This document shows, one piece after another, positions 6,984-14,441 of a stretch of 25,174 nucleotides of DNA. Source of the DNA: a virus; the IMG/VR virus record IMGVR_UViG_3300031773_000036, positions 1 through 25,174 of that record; one strand, 5' to 3'. Both the position numbers and the translations under genes were made by a program. Under the pieces are notes generated by a model. That model was not told where the DNA came from and searched no databases. It worked only from the letters and a program-made list of their open reading frames with translations. Each line of letters starts with the position of its first letter. Position 1 is the stretch's first letter.

Positions 6984-9193
6984 GACTCACCCTTGCAGGA
7001 AACGAAATCGAACTCTACGAGAACGAGCCGGTGAATCTGAGCTATCAGTTCTCGGATATACAGGATATAAACGCGTCATCCTCGAGCTTCTCGCAGACCT
7101 TCCGCGTACCACTTACCAAGAAGAATCAAGATTACTTCGGGGCGGTGAATGAGTTCGGTCTCATTACGACATGGGATCCGAAGGTAAAAGTCGACGCGGA
7201 ACTCACTTACAACACGATTCCGGTCATGCGGGGCTTTGCCCAGGTCAAAGCGGTATATGTTCAAAAGGGCAAATATGCAGACGTTGAGGTCGCTGTATTT
7301 GGTGAGACGGCTAATCTCTCGAGGGATATCGGGGACGGGATGTTAACCGACCTCGATTTATCGGCTTACGATCACACGTTAAACGCCACGAATATCGAAG
7401 CGAGTTGGGCGGGTACTTTATCGAGCTCCGCAATCCGTTACGGACTACCCGACAAGGGGCAGAATTGGACTTCCTCGAATATATGGACAGCAACCAACCC
7501 ACTCGAGCACGGGGACTTCACCCCATACTTCCAAGCCTCCAAGTTATTTGAGGAGATAATGAACGATGCGGGTTATACCTACGACTCCACTTTCTTAACG
7601 AGAATCAGCGATTTATATCTGACCCTGTACAATGGCAATCTCGCTATCTCTGGAAACCAAAACCCAAACGGATATACCTTGCTCGTTGGTTTTCAAACCG
7701 ACACAACACTCACCCCGGCAAGCTCAAACACGTATTATCCAATTACCCTGAGCGATACAAGCCCCTTTTTTGACACGGGAAGTCGCTGGGTCACCGACAC
7801 ATATACAGCCCCATTCAGGGCGCGATATCGATTACGATTGAATGTGCTTGGTGAGATGAGCGACACAAGCCACGAGATAACAATTGCTGTCACCGTCAAT
7901 GGAACTCCCGTATGGATACCGATTGAAGATGAAGAAGGAGGGGTTTTTAATGGCAATTTCTACTCGTTCCTTTTAAGCTCCGAAGGCGTTCTTTTGAATA
8001 CCGGAGATACGTTGAGGCTCGAGTATAAAATGAATACGGGAGGGAATCACAATGTCACCTTCACGGGTGCTGGATTTGGTCAAGAGAAAACGAGTCTCGA
8101 AATCGTTTCAGTGACAAACCCCATTTCGGGACAGACCGTAGATGTTGCCGCCAATATGCCACAGATGAAGCAAATCGATTTTGTGTCGGGGCTTCAGAAG
8201 ATGTTCAATCTTGTATTCATTCCGGATCGTAATAACGCGAAACATCTCGAGATAGAGCCGTTCAACGATTACATGGCGAGCGGAGCTTCGCAGGATTGGA
8301 CGAATAAGATTGACCTATCGAAAGACATCACCATCGCACCAACAACAGACCTTCAAGCGAGGCAGTACGATTGGACGCATTCAAACGGCAAAGACCTTGT
8401 TAACGACTTGGTGTTCAAAAATGCTTCGCGGGTGTATGGAAGGTATCGGGTTGATGACCCGGTGAACGACTTCGCATCAGGAAACAAAGAAATCAAATCA
8501 CCCTTTGCTCCTCATGTCGCTTCGTATATCCCGGGCACTCAATACGCGGTGCATCGGTTATTGGTTGACACGGATCAAGACGATAAGACCATCAAAGACC
8601 CGCTTCCGCGTTTGGCGTTTTGGAACGATCAAGAAGCAGGAACAATCTACTATCAGAACGATGCAAATTCAGCGACCACTACGGACGCAGAATATCCGGT
8701 TTTCTCGCAGTTCTCAGACCTTGAAGCAACGGTCACGGATGAAGACCTCGGGTTTGGTGCGGAGCGTCCATTCCATATCGTAGAAGCGAACCCACTCTTC
8801 ACGCTCTATTACAAATATTGGAGACCATTTGTCAATGAATTGTATTCCTCGGACGCTCGAAAGCTGACCGCCTTCTTTCGTCTCACTCGCTCCGAATTAG
8901 CGACGTTTGAATTCTCCGACAAGATTTATATCAAGGATACGTATTGGAGGATTCTCTCGGTCTCGTATGATGCGACAAGTGAAGACCTCGTCAAAGTGGA
9001 GATGCTCAAAGTCCTGGGAGACATCCGCGATTGTTCATTCATCCCGACAGGAATCGACAAAGCAAACGGGAAGATTCAATTCGAGAACACGAGCGGAAAC
9101 ACGGTGACTCAAGTTTCACGGCAATGCTGCGAACGTTACGGGTATTTCTACGACAACCCTTCATCCAACTGCTTTCAACCTTTCGAACAATGA
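6977..9193 (+). CDS. Large tail-tip/baseplate protein
   Basis: The protein has 738 residues from ATG 6977, which overlaps the previous stop by seven bases; a longer start at 6872 would lie deep inside the upstream gene. The N-terminus (LRLTLAGNEIELYENEPV, then DINASSSSFSQTFRVPLT) is a hallmark of a conserved Bacteroidota phage tail-tip protein family. Residues about 215-375 look like an inserted jelly-roll module (DTYTAPFRARYRLRLNV, then GDTLRLEYKMNTGG). Then come a long beta-rich region and a Cys-containing end, QCCERYGYFYDNPSSNC. It is followed by a coupled small membrane protein and the tape measure. It is likely part of the tail tip that contacts the host. Confidence 0.68.
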   Translation: MLRLTLAGNEIELYENEPVNLSYQFSDIQDINASSSSFSQTFRVPLTKKNQDYFGAVNEFGLITTWDPKVKVDAELTYNTIPVMRGFAQVKAVYVQKGKYADVEVAVFGETANLSRDIGDGMLTDLDLSAYDHTLNATNIEASWAGTLSSSAIRYGLPDKGQNWTSSNIWTATNPLEHGDFTPYFQASKLFEEIMNDAGYTYDSTFLTRISDLYLTLYNGNLAISGNQNPNGYTLLVGFQTDTTLTPASSNTYYPITLSDTSPFFDTGSRWVTDTYTAPFRARYRLRLNVLGEMSDTSHEITIAVTVNGTPVWIPIEDEEGGVFNGNFYSFLLSSEGVLLNTGDTLRLEYKMNTGGNHNVTFTGAGFGQEKTSLEIVSVTNPISGQTVDVAANMPQMKQIDFVSGLQKMFNLVFIPDRNNAKHLEIEPFNDYMASGASQDWTNKIDLSKDITIAPTTDLQARQYDWTHSNGKDLVNDLVFKNASRVYGRYRVDDPVNDFASGNKEIKSPFAPHVASYIPGTQYAVHRLLVDTDQDDKTIKDPLPRLAFWNDQEAGTIYYQNDANSATTTDAEYPVFSQFSDLEATVTDEDLGFGAERPFHIVEANPLFTLYYKYWRPFVNELYSSDARKLTAFFRLTRSELATFEFSDKIYIKDTYWRILSVSYDATSEDLVKVEMLKVLGDIRDCSFIPTGIDKANGKIQFENTSGNTVTQVSRQCCERYGYFYDNPSSNCFQPFEQ

Positions 9194-9366
9194 GGAATCT
9201 CGACAATCATCGTTATATAGGAGAGGCGATCCAATTACTCCAGAACAAAGGCGAGAAAGTAAAAGTCCCGTTTTGGTTTAAGGCGTTGGACGTTATCATC
9301 TCCGTTAGTATTGCACTCATCCCGATAATCACCTTGATATGGCTCGTGAAGAAGAAGTTATCTTAA
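9190..9366 (+). CDS. Small single-pass membrane protein
   Basis: This encodes a 58-residue protein starting at an ATGA overlap with the tail-tip gene; an earlier in-frame start at 9031 lies inside that gene and is not preferred. Residues 1-30 are charged (MRNLDNHRYIGEAIQLLQNK). Residues about 34-53 (LDVIISVSIALIPIITLIWL) are a clear membrane helix, and the end is KKK-rich, so the C-terminus is probably cytoplasmic. It overlaps the tape measure start by 28 bases. Its place next to the tape measure is compatible with a tail-tip or injection accessory, but the function is unknown. Confidence 0.65.
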   Translation: MRNLDNHRYIGEAIQLLQNKGEKVKVPFWFKALDVIISVSIALIPIITLIWLVKKKLS

Positions 9367-10922
9367 AAATCTCCGGAGACACAAGCAATCTCGACCAAGC
9401 GATTGAAGCGTCAGAAGATGCCGTTAAAAATCTAGGGACTACGGGTCAAACGGTTGTCGGTGGATTGGACAAGCTGACGGGTGGACTTGCCTCTCAATTT
9501 CTTGGGGCTGCGAAAGGGGTTGGTACGTTTATCAAGGGGTTGAATCTGACGAAGGTCGCAATCGCTGGAACCGGAATCGGTCTTCTTGTATTGGCTCTGG
9601 GTTCTGTTGTTACGTACTTTACTCAGTCTTTTGAAGGAGCGCGAAAGCTCAAGACGGCATTGGTGGGAGTTGGTGCAGCTATTGATGTCGTAGTTGATAG
9701 AGTTTCGAAGTTCGGGGAGAGCGTTGTGAAGTTCTTCTCGGGCGATAGAGAGGGCGCAGTAAAAGCGTTCGGTGAAGCAACAGCCGATCTCGGAGATGAA
9801 TTAGAGAGGGAGATTCGCTTAGCCAAGGAACTCGAGACGCGAAGGCAAGCGTTAGTCGATGCACAAAGAGACCAGCTCGTCACCACGGCAAAAGAACGCT
9901 CGGAGATTAAAGCGTTGAACCTCATCGCAGAGGACACGACGCAAAACATCAATGACCGGATCGCAGCGGCTGACGAAGCCGGAGCAAAGGAACGCGCACT
10001 CTTTGAGCAACGCAAAGCAAACGCAGAAGAAGAACTTGCCATTGTCATAGCTCAAAACAAGCTCGCGGACTCGGGCGAAGAAGACAGACAAAGACAAGCG
10101 GAACTCGAAGCGGAGGTTTTCAATCTTGCGGCAGAGTCTCTAGAACTACAAACGACTCTCCAAAATAAGTTGAATACGCTCAAGCTCGAAGCGATTAACC
10201 TCACGCGGCAACAACTGCAAGCCGAAATCGAACTCGCGAATGAGACTGTCGCGGGTATGCAGAAACGACAAGAGGAACAAATCAAGACTCTGACCGTTAC
10301 GCAAGAGACGGAGGGTGCGGTTCTTCAAACACGGACGCAGAACTTTGCGGATCAAGTCCTCGGGTCACAGAGCACCGAAGAACAAATTCGCCAACAACGA
10401 AGGGAGACATTTGAGGACTTCAGGAATCAAGCTGAGTTGGCAAGCCATCAAGCCTTGGAGTTTGCTGCTATGACGCTGGACATCATGAGCAGCTTGAACA
10501 CGTTGTTCACCAAAGACGAAGAGAAGAGAGCAAAGAGAAGTTTTGAGATTGGAAAGAAGCTCGCTATCGTTTCCACCATCATGAACACAGCCGAAGCCGT
10601 AGGGTCTGCACTTGCCAAAGACGGCACCTTCCCGGGGTCTCGATTCATTGCAGCCGCTGCCGCTGGTCTTGCGGGAGCCGCTCAAGTGGTAACAATCAAG
10701 AGACAGCAATTCAATGCAAGCGGTGGAGGTGGAAACGTACAATCTCCATCGGCTCCAAGCCTGACCGCGCCATCAACACCGACAACCCCACAACTCGACC
10801 TCGGCTTCTTAGGAGCCGGAGCCGGGCAAACAGGCTTCAGATCTTATGTAATTGCATCGGAAGTATCGAACAGCCAACAGGCAAACCAACGAATAAACGA
10901 CCAAGCGTCACTAGTAGGATGA
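9339..10922 (+). CDS. Tape measure protein
   Basis: A 527-residue protein with tape-measure architecture. The N-terminus (MAREEEVILKISGDTSNLDQ) is followed by Gly-rich hydrophobic helices including a membrane-like segment at about 73-93. A long, highly charged coiled-coil region runs from about 150 to 370 with repeated Glu/Arg/Gln/Ala. A second Ala-rich hydrophobic stretch (about 405-450) precedes a flexible Gly/Pro/Ser end. Tape measure proteins fill the tail tube, set its length and leave at injection. At roughly 1.5 angstrom per residue the protein would imply a tail of about 80 nm, short for a siphovirus. It overlaps the upstream membrane gene by 28 bases, and its stop overlaps the protease start as ATGA. 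Confidence 0.78.
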   Translation: MAREEEVILKISGDTSNLDQAIEASEDAVKNLGTTGQTVVGGLDKLTGGLASQFLGAAKGVGTFIKGLNLTKVAIAGTGIGLLVLALGSVVTYFTQSFEGARKLKTALVGVGAAIDVVVDRVSKFGESVVKFFSGDREGAVKAFGEATADLGDELEREIRLAKELETRRQALVDAQRDQLVTTAKERSEIKALNLIAEDTTQNINDRIAAADEAGAKERALFEQRKANAEEELAIVIAQNKLADSGEEDRQRQAELEAEVFNLAAESLELQTTLQNKLNTLKLEAINLTRQQLQAEIELANETVAGMQKRQEEQIKTLTVTQETEGAVLQTRTQNFADQVLGSQSTEEQIRQQRRETFEDFRNQAELASHQALEFAAMTLDIMSSLNTLFTKDEEKRAKRSFEIGKKLAIVSTIMNTAEAVGSALAKDGTFPGSRFIAAAAAGLAGAAQVVTIKRQQFNASGGGGNVQSPSAPSLTAPSTPTTPQLDLGFLGAGAGQTGFRSYVIASEVSNSQQANQRINDQASLVG

Positions 10923-11860
10923 ACATAATTGAACTCATAATTGACGAAGAAGCGGAACTCTACGGAATCGACGCAATCTCTCTCGTAGAACAACCCGCCA
11001 TCGAATCAGATTTCGTCGCCCTCAAGAACGAACAGATTCAATTCAAGACCCAAGACAATGAGAAGCGTCTCGTCATGGGTGCGGCACTCATTCCCGACAA
11101 ACCCATCTACCGCAAAAGCGAGGATGAGGAATATTACGTCTATTTTTCAAAGAAGACCGTCCGTCGAGCGATGGAACTATACTTCAAAAATGGCAACCAA
11201 GCGAACGCCACCCTCGAGCACGAGCACACCTTAAACGGATTGCACGTCGTTGAGAGTTGGATCGTCGAAGGAGAGCAAGATAAAAGCCGAATTTATGGAC
11301 TCGATGTCCCCGTCGGAACGTGGATGGTCTCAATGAAGGTTGACAACGACGCGATATGGGAGAAGTACGTGAAGGAAGGCAGCGTGAAGGGGTTCTCGAT
11401 TGAGGGATTCTTCACGAACAAGTACGACCTCGCAAAAGCAACCGTCAAAAAGGACAACCGATACAAAGACGGAAAGCGCGTCGATATGGAGTCATATAAC
11501 GATTACCCCGACGGAGTTAAGAACAACGCAAGGAAGGCGGTTGAATGGGCTGAAAAGAACGGATGGGGGTCGTGTGGAACGGGAGTCGGAAAGCAACGAG
11601 CAAACCAACTTGCCAAGGGTGAGAATATCAGCGTCGAAACCATCAAGCGGATGCGGTCATATCTGATCCGTCACGAAGCCGACCTTGAATCCTCGACCTC
11701 ATTCTCTGACGGATGCGGGTATCTTATGTATATGGCTTGGGGTGGAAAGGCTGCTCTTCGTTGGTCGGAATCCAAGCTCAAAGAATTGGAACTTCTCTCG
11801 GCTATCGAAGTCGAACTCGGACTTGAATTTGTAAAAAACCACTTAACGAATAAGGATTAA
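10919..11860 (+). CDS. XkdF-type prohead protease with C-terminal extension
   Basis: The 313-residue protein looks like the XkdF (S78_2-like) prohead serine protease found before scaffold and capsid genes. It opens MNIIELIIDEEAELYGIDAISLVEQPAI, the typical start. Probable catalytic residues are His101 or His103 in LEHEHTLNG and Ser160 in GSVKGFSIEGFF. From about residue 190 it carries a second module, SYNDYPDGVKNNARKAVEWA with WGSCGTGVGKQRANQLAKG and a GGKAALRWSESKLKEL end, known in some Bacteroidota phage proteases and sometimes as a stand-alone phage protein, of unknown role. The gene is coupled to the tape measure by ATGA and is followed by the scaffold and capsid genes. Expected job: cleave scaffold or capsid delta domains during maturation. 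Confidence 0.8.
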   Translation: MNIIELIIDEEAELYGIDAISLVEQPAIESDFVALKNEQIQFKTQDNEKRLVMGAALIPDKPIYRKSEDEEYYVYFSKKTVRRAMELYFKNGNQANATLEHEHTLNGLHVVESWIVEGEQDKSRIYGLDVPVGTWMVSMKVDNDAIWEKYVKEGSVKGFSIEGFFTNKYDLAKATVKKDNRYKDGKRVDMESYNDYPDGVKNNARKAVEWAEKNGWGSCGTGVGKQRANQLAKGENISVETIKRMRSYLIRHEADLESSTSFSDGCGYLMYMAWGGKAALRWSESKLKELELLSAIEVELGLEFVKNHLTNKD

Positions 11861-11895
11861 CCCTCTTAAATCGTTATATATAAAAACCCCAGAAG

Positions 11896-12483
11896 ATGAC
11901 TCTGAAAGAACGCATCTCCGATATCTTCGAAAAGTACAGCGTCGAACTCGCTGTCGAAGAGAAGGAGGAAACCAAAGAGGTCGCATTTGCGACTGCTGTC
12001 CTCGAGAGCGGACAGGAAATCCAAACCGACGCGGACGCATTCGCTGTCGGTGTTTCTGCTTTCGTCGTGAACGATGAAGGCGAACGAATCCCTCTCCCGG
12101 ATGGAGACTACCAATTGCAGGACGGCTCAATGCTCGTCGTGGCAGAAGGTGCGGTCACTGAGGTGAAAGAAGCCGAAGCCGCTCCAGAGGTAGAAGCCGA
12201 AGAGGAGAAGGAAGAAGAAATGAAAGCGGAAGAAGTCGAGGCTTCCTCTGAGGTGTTGACCCGAGAAGCTGTTGAGGGCATGATTGCCGAAGCTATCGAA
12301 GCAACCAAGAAAGAATTCTCTTCACAAATTGAAGAGCGGGACGCGAAGATTACGGAGTTGAGCAAGCAAGCTTCTCCAAGCATCGCACGCGCACCCAAGA
12401 TGGAGATTCCAACTCCTGTCAACTTGACTGAATTATCAATGAAGGAGCGCATCGCCGCGATCCAAAATCAATTCTCTAAATAA
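11896..12483 (+). CDS. Scaffold-like acidic protein
   Basis: A 195-residue protein directly upstream of the major capsid gene, the standard place of a scaffold. Residues about 55-80 look like a small beta domain (RIPLPDGDYQLQDGSMLVV). Residues about 95-120 are almost only Glu/Ala/Lys/Val, followed by a coiled-coil helix (about 120-155) and a C-terminal helix (LSMKERIAAIQNQFSK) that echoes the N-terminal LKERISDIFEKYSVEL. An acidic, helical scaffold that the XkdF-like protease removes fits this well. The 35-base gap before it is the only sizeable gap in the protease-to-capsid block and is AT-rich, but I see no clear promoter. The stop overlaps the capsid start as TAATG. Confidence 0.68.
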   Translation: MTLKERISDIFEKYSVELAVEEKEETKEVAFATAVLESGQEIQTDADAFAVGVSAFVVNDEGERIPLPDGDYQLQDGSMLVVAEGAVTEVKEAEAAPEVEAEEEKEEEMKAEEVEASSEVLTREAVEGMIAEAIEATKKEFSSQIEERDAKITELSKQASPSIARAPKMEIPTPVNLTELSMKERIAAIQNQFSK

Positions 12484-13406
12484 TGGCTAACGCTGTAATT
12501 ACTTCAAACTACGCAGGAACCGCGGCTCTACCTTACGTCGCTCCTGCTATTCTCTCAGGCGATACCATCGCGAATGGTTACGTCGAGGTTCTCGAAAATG
12601 TCCGATACAAAGCCAACCTTCGAAAATTCGATGGTGTTGCTTTGCAAGCGGCAGGATGCGAATTCTCAAACTCAGGAGGCTCTTTGACTTTGAGCGATGT
12701 TGTATTGACTACAACGGCTCTCCAAGTGAACGAGCAAGTGTGCAACAAAGACCTTCGAACTGCTTGGGAAGCTGAGCAGATGCGCGGTCAATCGTCAAAC
12801 TCTCCCGCAGACTTTCAAGCGTTTGCCGCTCAATACGTAGCCGCCAAGGTTGCTGAAGGAGTCGAGCGAAACTTGTGGCAGGGAAATTACGCTTTTGACG
12901 ATGGTGGAACCGACGGAACTTACACAAGCTTTGACGGAATTTGCAACTTGATCGTTGCAGGTACTCCGGGACATGAGGACTTGTTAACGGGTGTCACGAC
13001 TAGCGCGAACATCCTGGGCCGTTTGACAACTATTGCAGGGGATATCCCAGACACGTTGGCTGGTGACCCGGATACAAAGTTGTTCATGAGCCGCGCAATG
13101 AAGCAACTCTACTACACCGCACTCGCTGGTACTGCTGAGTTGACTTTCCATGCTGCTGAAGCTGCAAATTTCTTCAACGGATATGAGATTATCACACCGG
13201 GAGGAATGCCGAACGATACATTCATCTTCTCGAAGAAGGAGAACTTGTACTTCGGAACCGACTTGTTGACGGATCACATCGAAGCCGCTGTTTTGAACTT
13301 GATGGGGGTAACGGGTGACGATGTTACTCGAATCATTATGAAGTTCAGCGCAGGTGTCCAAATCGTTGATTTGGGTTCTTTGGCTGTTGCTCGTCGCTCA
13401 TCCTAA
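12483..13406 (+). CDS. Major capsid protein (HK97-fold type)
   Basis: The 307-residue protein follows the protease and scaffold and ends in a hairpin, as highly expressed capsid genes do. The sequence is rich in Ala/Gly/Thr. It has an N-terminal arm (MANAVITSNYAGTAALPYVA), then an extended helix region around FQAFAAQYVAAKVAEGVERN (the spine-helix position in HK97-type capsids). A strand near the end (GDDVTRIIMKFSAGVQIVDL) is typical of the small Bacteroidota phage capsid proteins. There is no sign of a fused extra domain. The identification is from context plus sequence type, and cysteines C59 and C82 are its only obvious oddities. Confidence 0.85.
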   Translation: MANAVITSNYAGTAALPYVAPAILSGDTIANGYVEVLENVRYKANLRKFDGVALQAAGCEFSNSGGSLTLSDVVLTTTALQVNEQVCNKDLRTAWEAEQMRGQSSNSPADFQAFAAQYVAAKVAEGVERNLWQGNYAFDDGGTDGTYTSFDGICNLIVAGTPGHEDLLTGVTTSANILGRLTTIAGDIPDTLAGDPDTKLFMSRAMKQLYYTALAGTAELTFHAAEAANFFNGYEIITPGGMPNDTFIFSKKENLYFGTDLLTDHIEAAVLNLMGVTGDDVTRIIMKFSAGVQIVDLGSLAVARRSS

Positions 13407-13413
13407 TTCATTC

Positions 13414-13438
13414 GGGGAGGGGCGTTAAATCCCTCCCC
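13414..13438 (+). terminator. Hairpin after the capsid gene
   Basis: A perfect 8-bp stem, GGGGAGGG (13414-13421) and CCCTCCCC (13431-13438), has a nine-base loop and is followed by TTAATT rather than a long T-run. It is probably a partial terminator or an mRNA-stabilising hairpin that raises capsid transcript level relative to distal genes. Confidence 0.7.
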
Positions 13439-13453
13439 TTAATTCCCTAAAAT

Positions 13454-13969
13454 ATGGCTTGTACATTAACAATCAACGGCAGGGCGTTTCCCTGCAAGGA
13501 TAAAATCGGGGGAATCAAGCGCGTTTGGATTAAGCAATTCGCGTCGGATGACTGGGGCACGATTACAGCGGGAGTTGTTGCCGCAGGAACTGCAATTGCG
13601 GTATTTGGTTTTGAGATCACAAAGAACTCCGGTTCATTTCAACAAGCGGTCAATGCATCGGTTGAGAATGGCACTGTTTTCTATTCTCAAGTTCTCGAGT
13701 TGTCATTACCAAACTTGGTTGCAACCGATAACGTAGAGATTCAAGACTTGATGCAAAACCGCTTGACCGTCATCGTGCAGGATGTCAACGATAACTATTT
13801 CGCGATGGGTCACACCACCGGGGCTGAAGCTACCGGAGGCACCGTAGGCACAGGAACGGCAAAGGGTGACTTCAACGGCTATCAATTGCAATTGACAGCG
13901 GAAGAAGCTATCCCAGCTCCATTCGTTGCGTCTGACGATGCGAACATCACGTTCACCGCTGGTACTTGA
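13454..13969 (+). CDS. Major tail tube protein
   Basis: A 171-residue protein between two hairpins, like the major tail protein, which is needed in many copies. The N-terminus (MACTLTINGRAFPCKDKIGG) has the paired cysteines and 'CKD..GG' pattern seen in the presumed tail tube protein of many Bacteroidota phages. It continues into 'FQQAVNASVENGTVFY' and a 'RLTVIVQDVNDNYFAMGH' strand. The C-terminal strand has GYQLQLTAEEAIPAPFV. The beta-rich layout fits a tail-tube fold. An A-rich leader (CTAAAATATG) precedes the start. The alternative is another abundant virion decoration protein. Confidence 0.72.
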   Translation: MACTLTINGRAFPCKDKIGGIKRVWIKQFASDDWGTITAGVVAAGTAIAVFGFEITKNSGSFQQAVNASVENGTVFYSQVLELSLPNLVATDNVEIQDLMQNRLTVIVQDVNDNYFAMGHTTGAEATGGTVGTGTAKGDFNGYQLQLTAEEAIPAPFVASDDANITFTAGT

Positions 13970-13998
13970 TTTCATTTTCTTTGGTTAGAATATAAAGG

Positions 13999-14028
13999 AA
14001 GGGGGAGGGCATACGCTCTCCCTTTTTT
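13999..14028 (+). terminator. Strong terminator after the tail tube gene
   Basis: The stem pairs 13999-14010 with 14015-14026 (AAGGGGGAGGGC against GCTCTCCCTTTT, with G-U pairs) around the loop ATAC, and the 3' arm runs into T-rich sequence to 14028. It lies 30 bases after the tail tube stop, so the next gene (14037) needs readthrough or an unseen promoter. Confidence 0.88.
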
Positions 14029-14036
14029 GATTCAAC

Positions 14037-14441
14037 ATGATACACCTCAACCCAAATAGCGCAGACGAGCAGTTCATTTACTTGACGCTCGCAGAGATGA
14101 AGAAAGACTTTGCCGCGTTTACCAATTATCTCATAATTTTGGAGAACATGGCAAGCACGGATAAACACGCTTTCGTTGGAGATGTCGAAGTCGACAACGC
14201 TCGATATACAAAGATAAGCGTCTACACGAACCAACCCCTCGGGGCTTCAAGCCGTGTCCTCCTCACCGAGACAGGGCTTTATACTTACAAAGCATACGGG
14301 CAAAACAGCGCAACGAACCTCAACGCGAACGATGCTTCCGTTGTTGGATTGCTTGAACAAGGAACGCTCAATGTCACGGGTGCGATTGGGTACACTATCC
14401 CAGAAATAACGATTCCCGATAATTACATATATTACGAATAA
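14037..14441 (+). CDS. Conserved Bacteroidota-phage virion protein (neck-like)
   Basis: The 134-residue protein (MIHLNPNSADEQFIYLTLAE..) is of a conserved type that occurs next to tail tube and portal genes in Bacteroidota phages. The motifs ARYTKISVYTN and LLTETGLYTYKAYGQNS are the recognisable parts, and a VVGLLEQGTLNV stretch is close to the C-terminus. It looks like a small beta domain and is probably a virion or neck component. It overlaps the portal start as TAATG, and lies just after a strong terminator. No enzyme motif is seen; function is inferred from neighbours only. Confidence 0.62.
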   Translation: MIHLNPNSADEQFIYLTLAEMKKDFAAFTNYLIILENMASTDKHAFVGDVEVDNARYTKISVYTNQPLGASSRVLLTETGLYTYKAYGQNSATNLNANDASVVGLLEQGTLNVTGAIGYTIPEITIPDNYIYYE

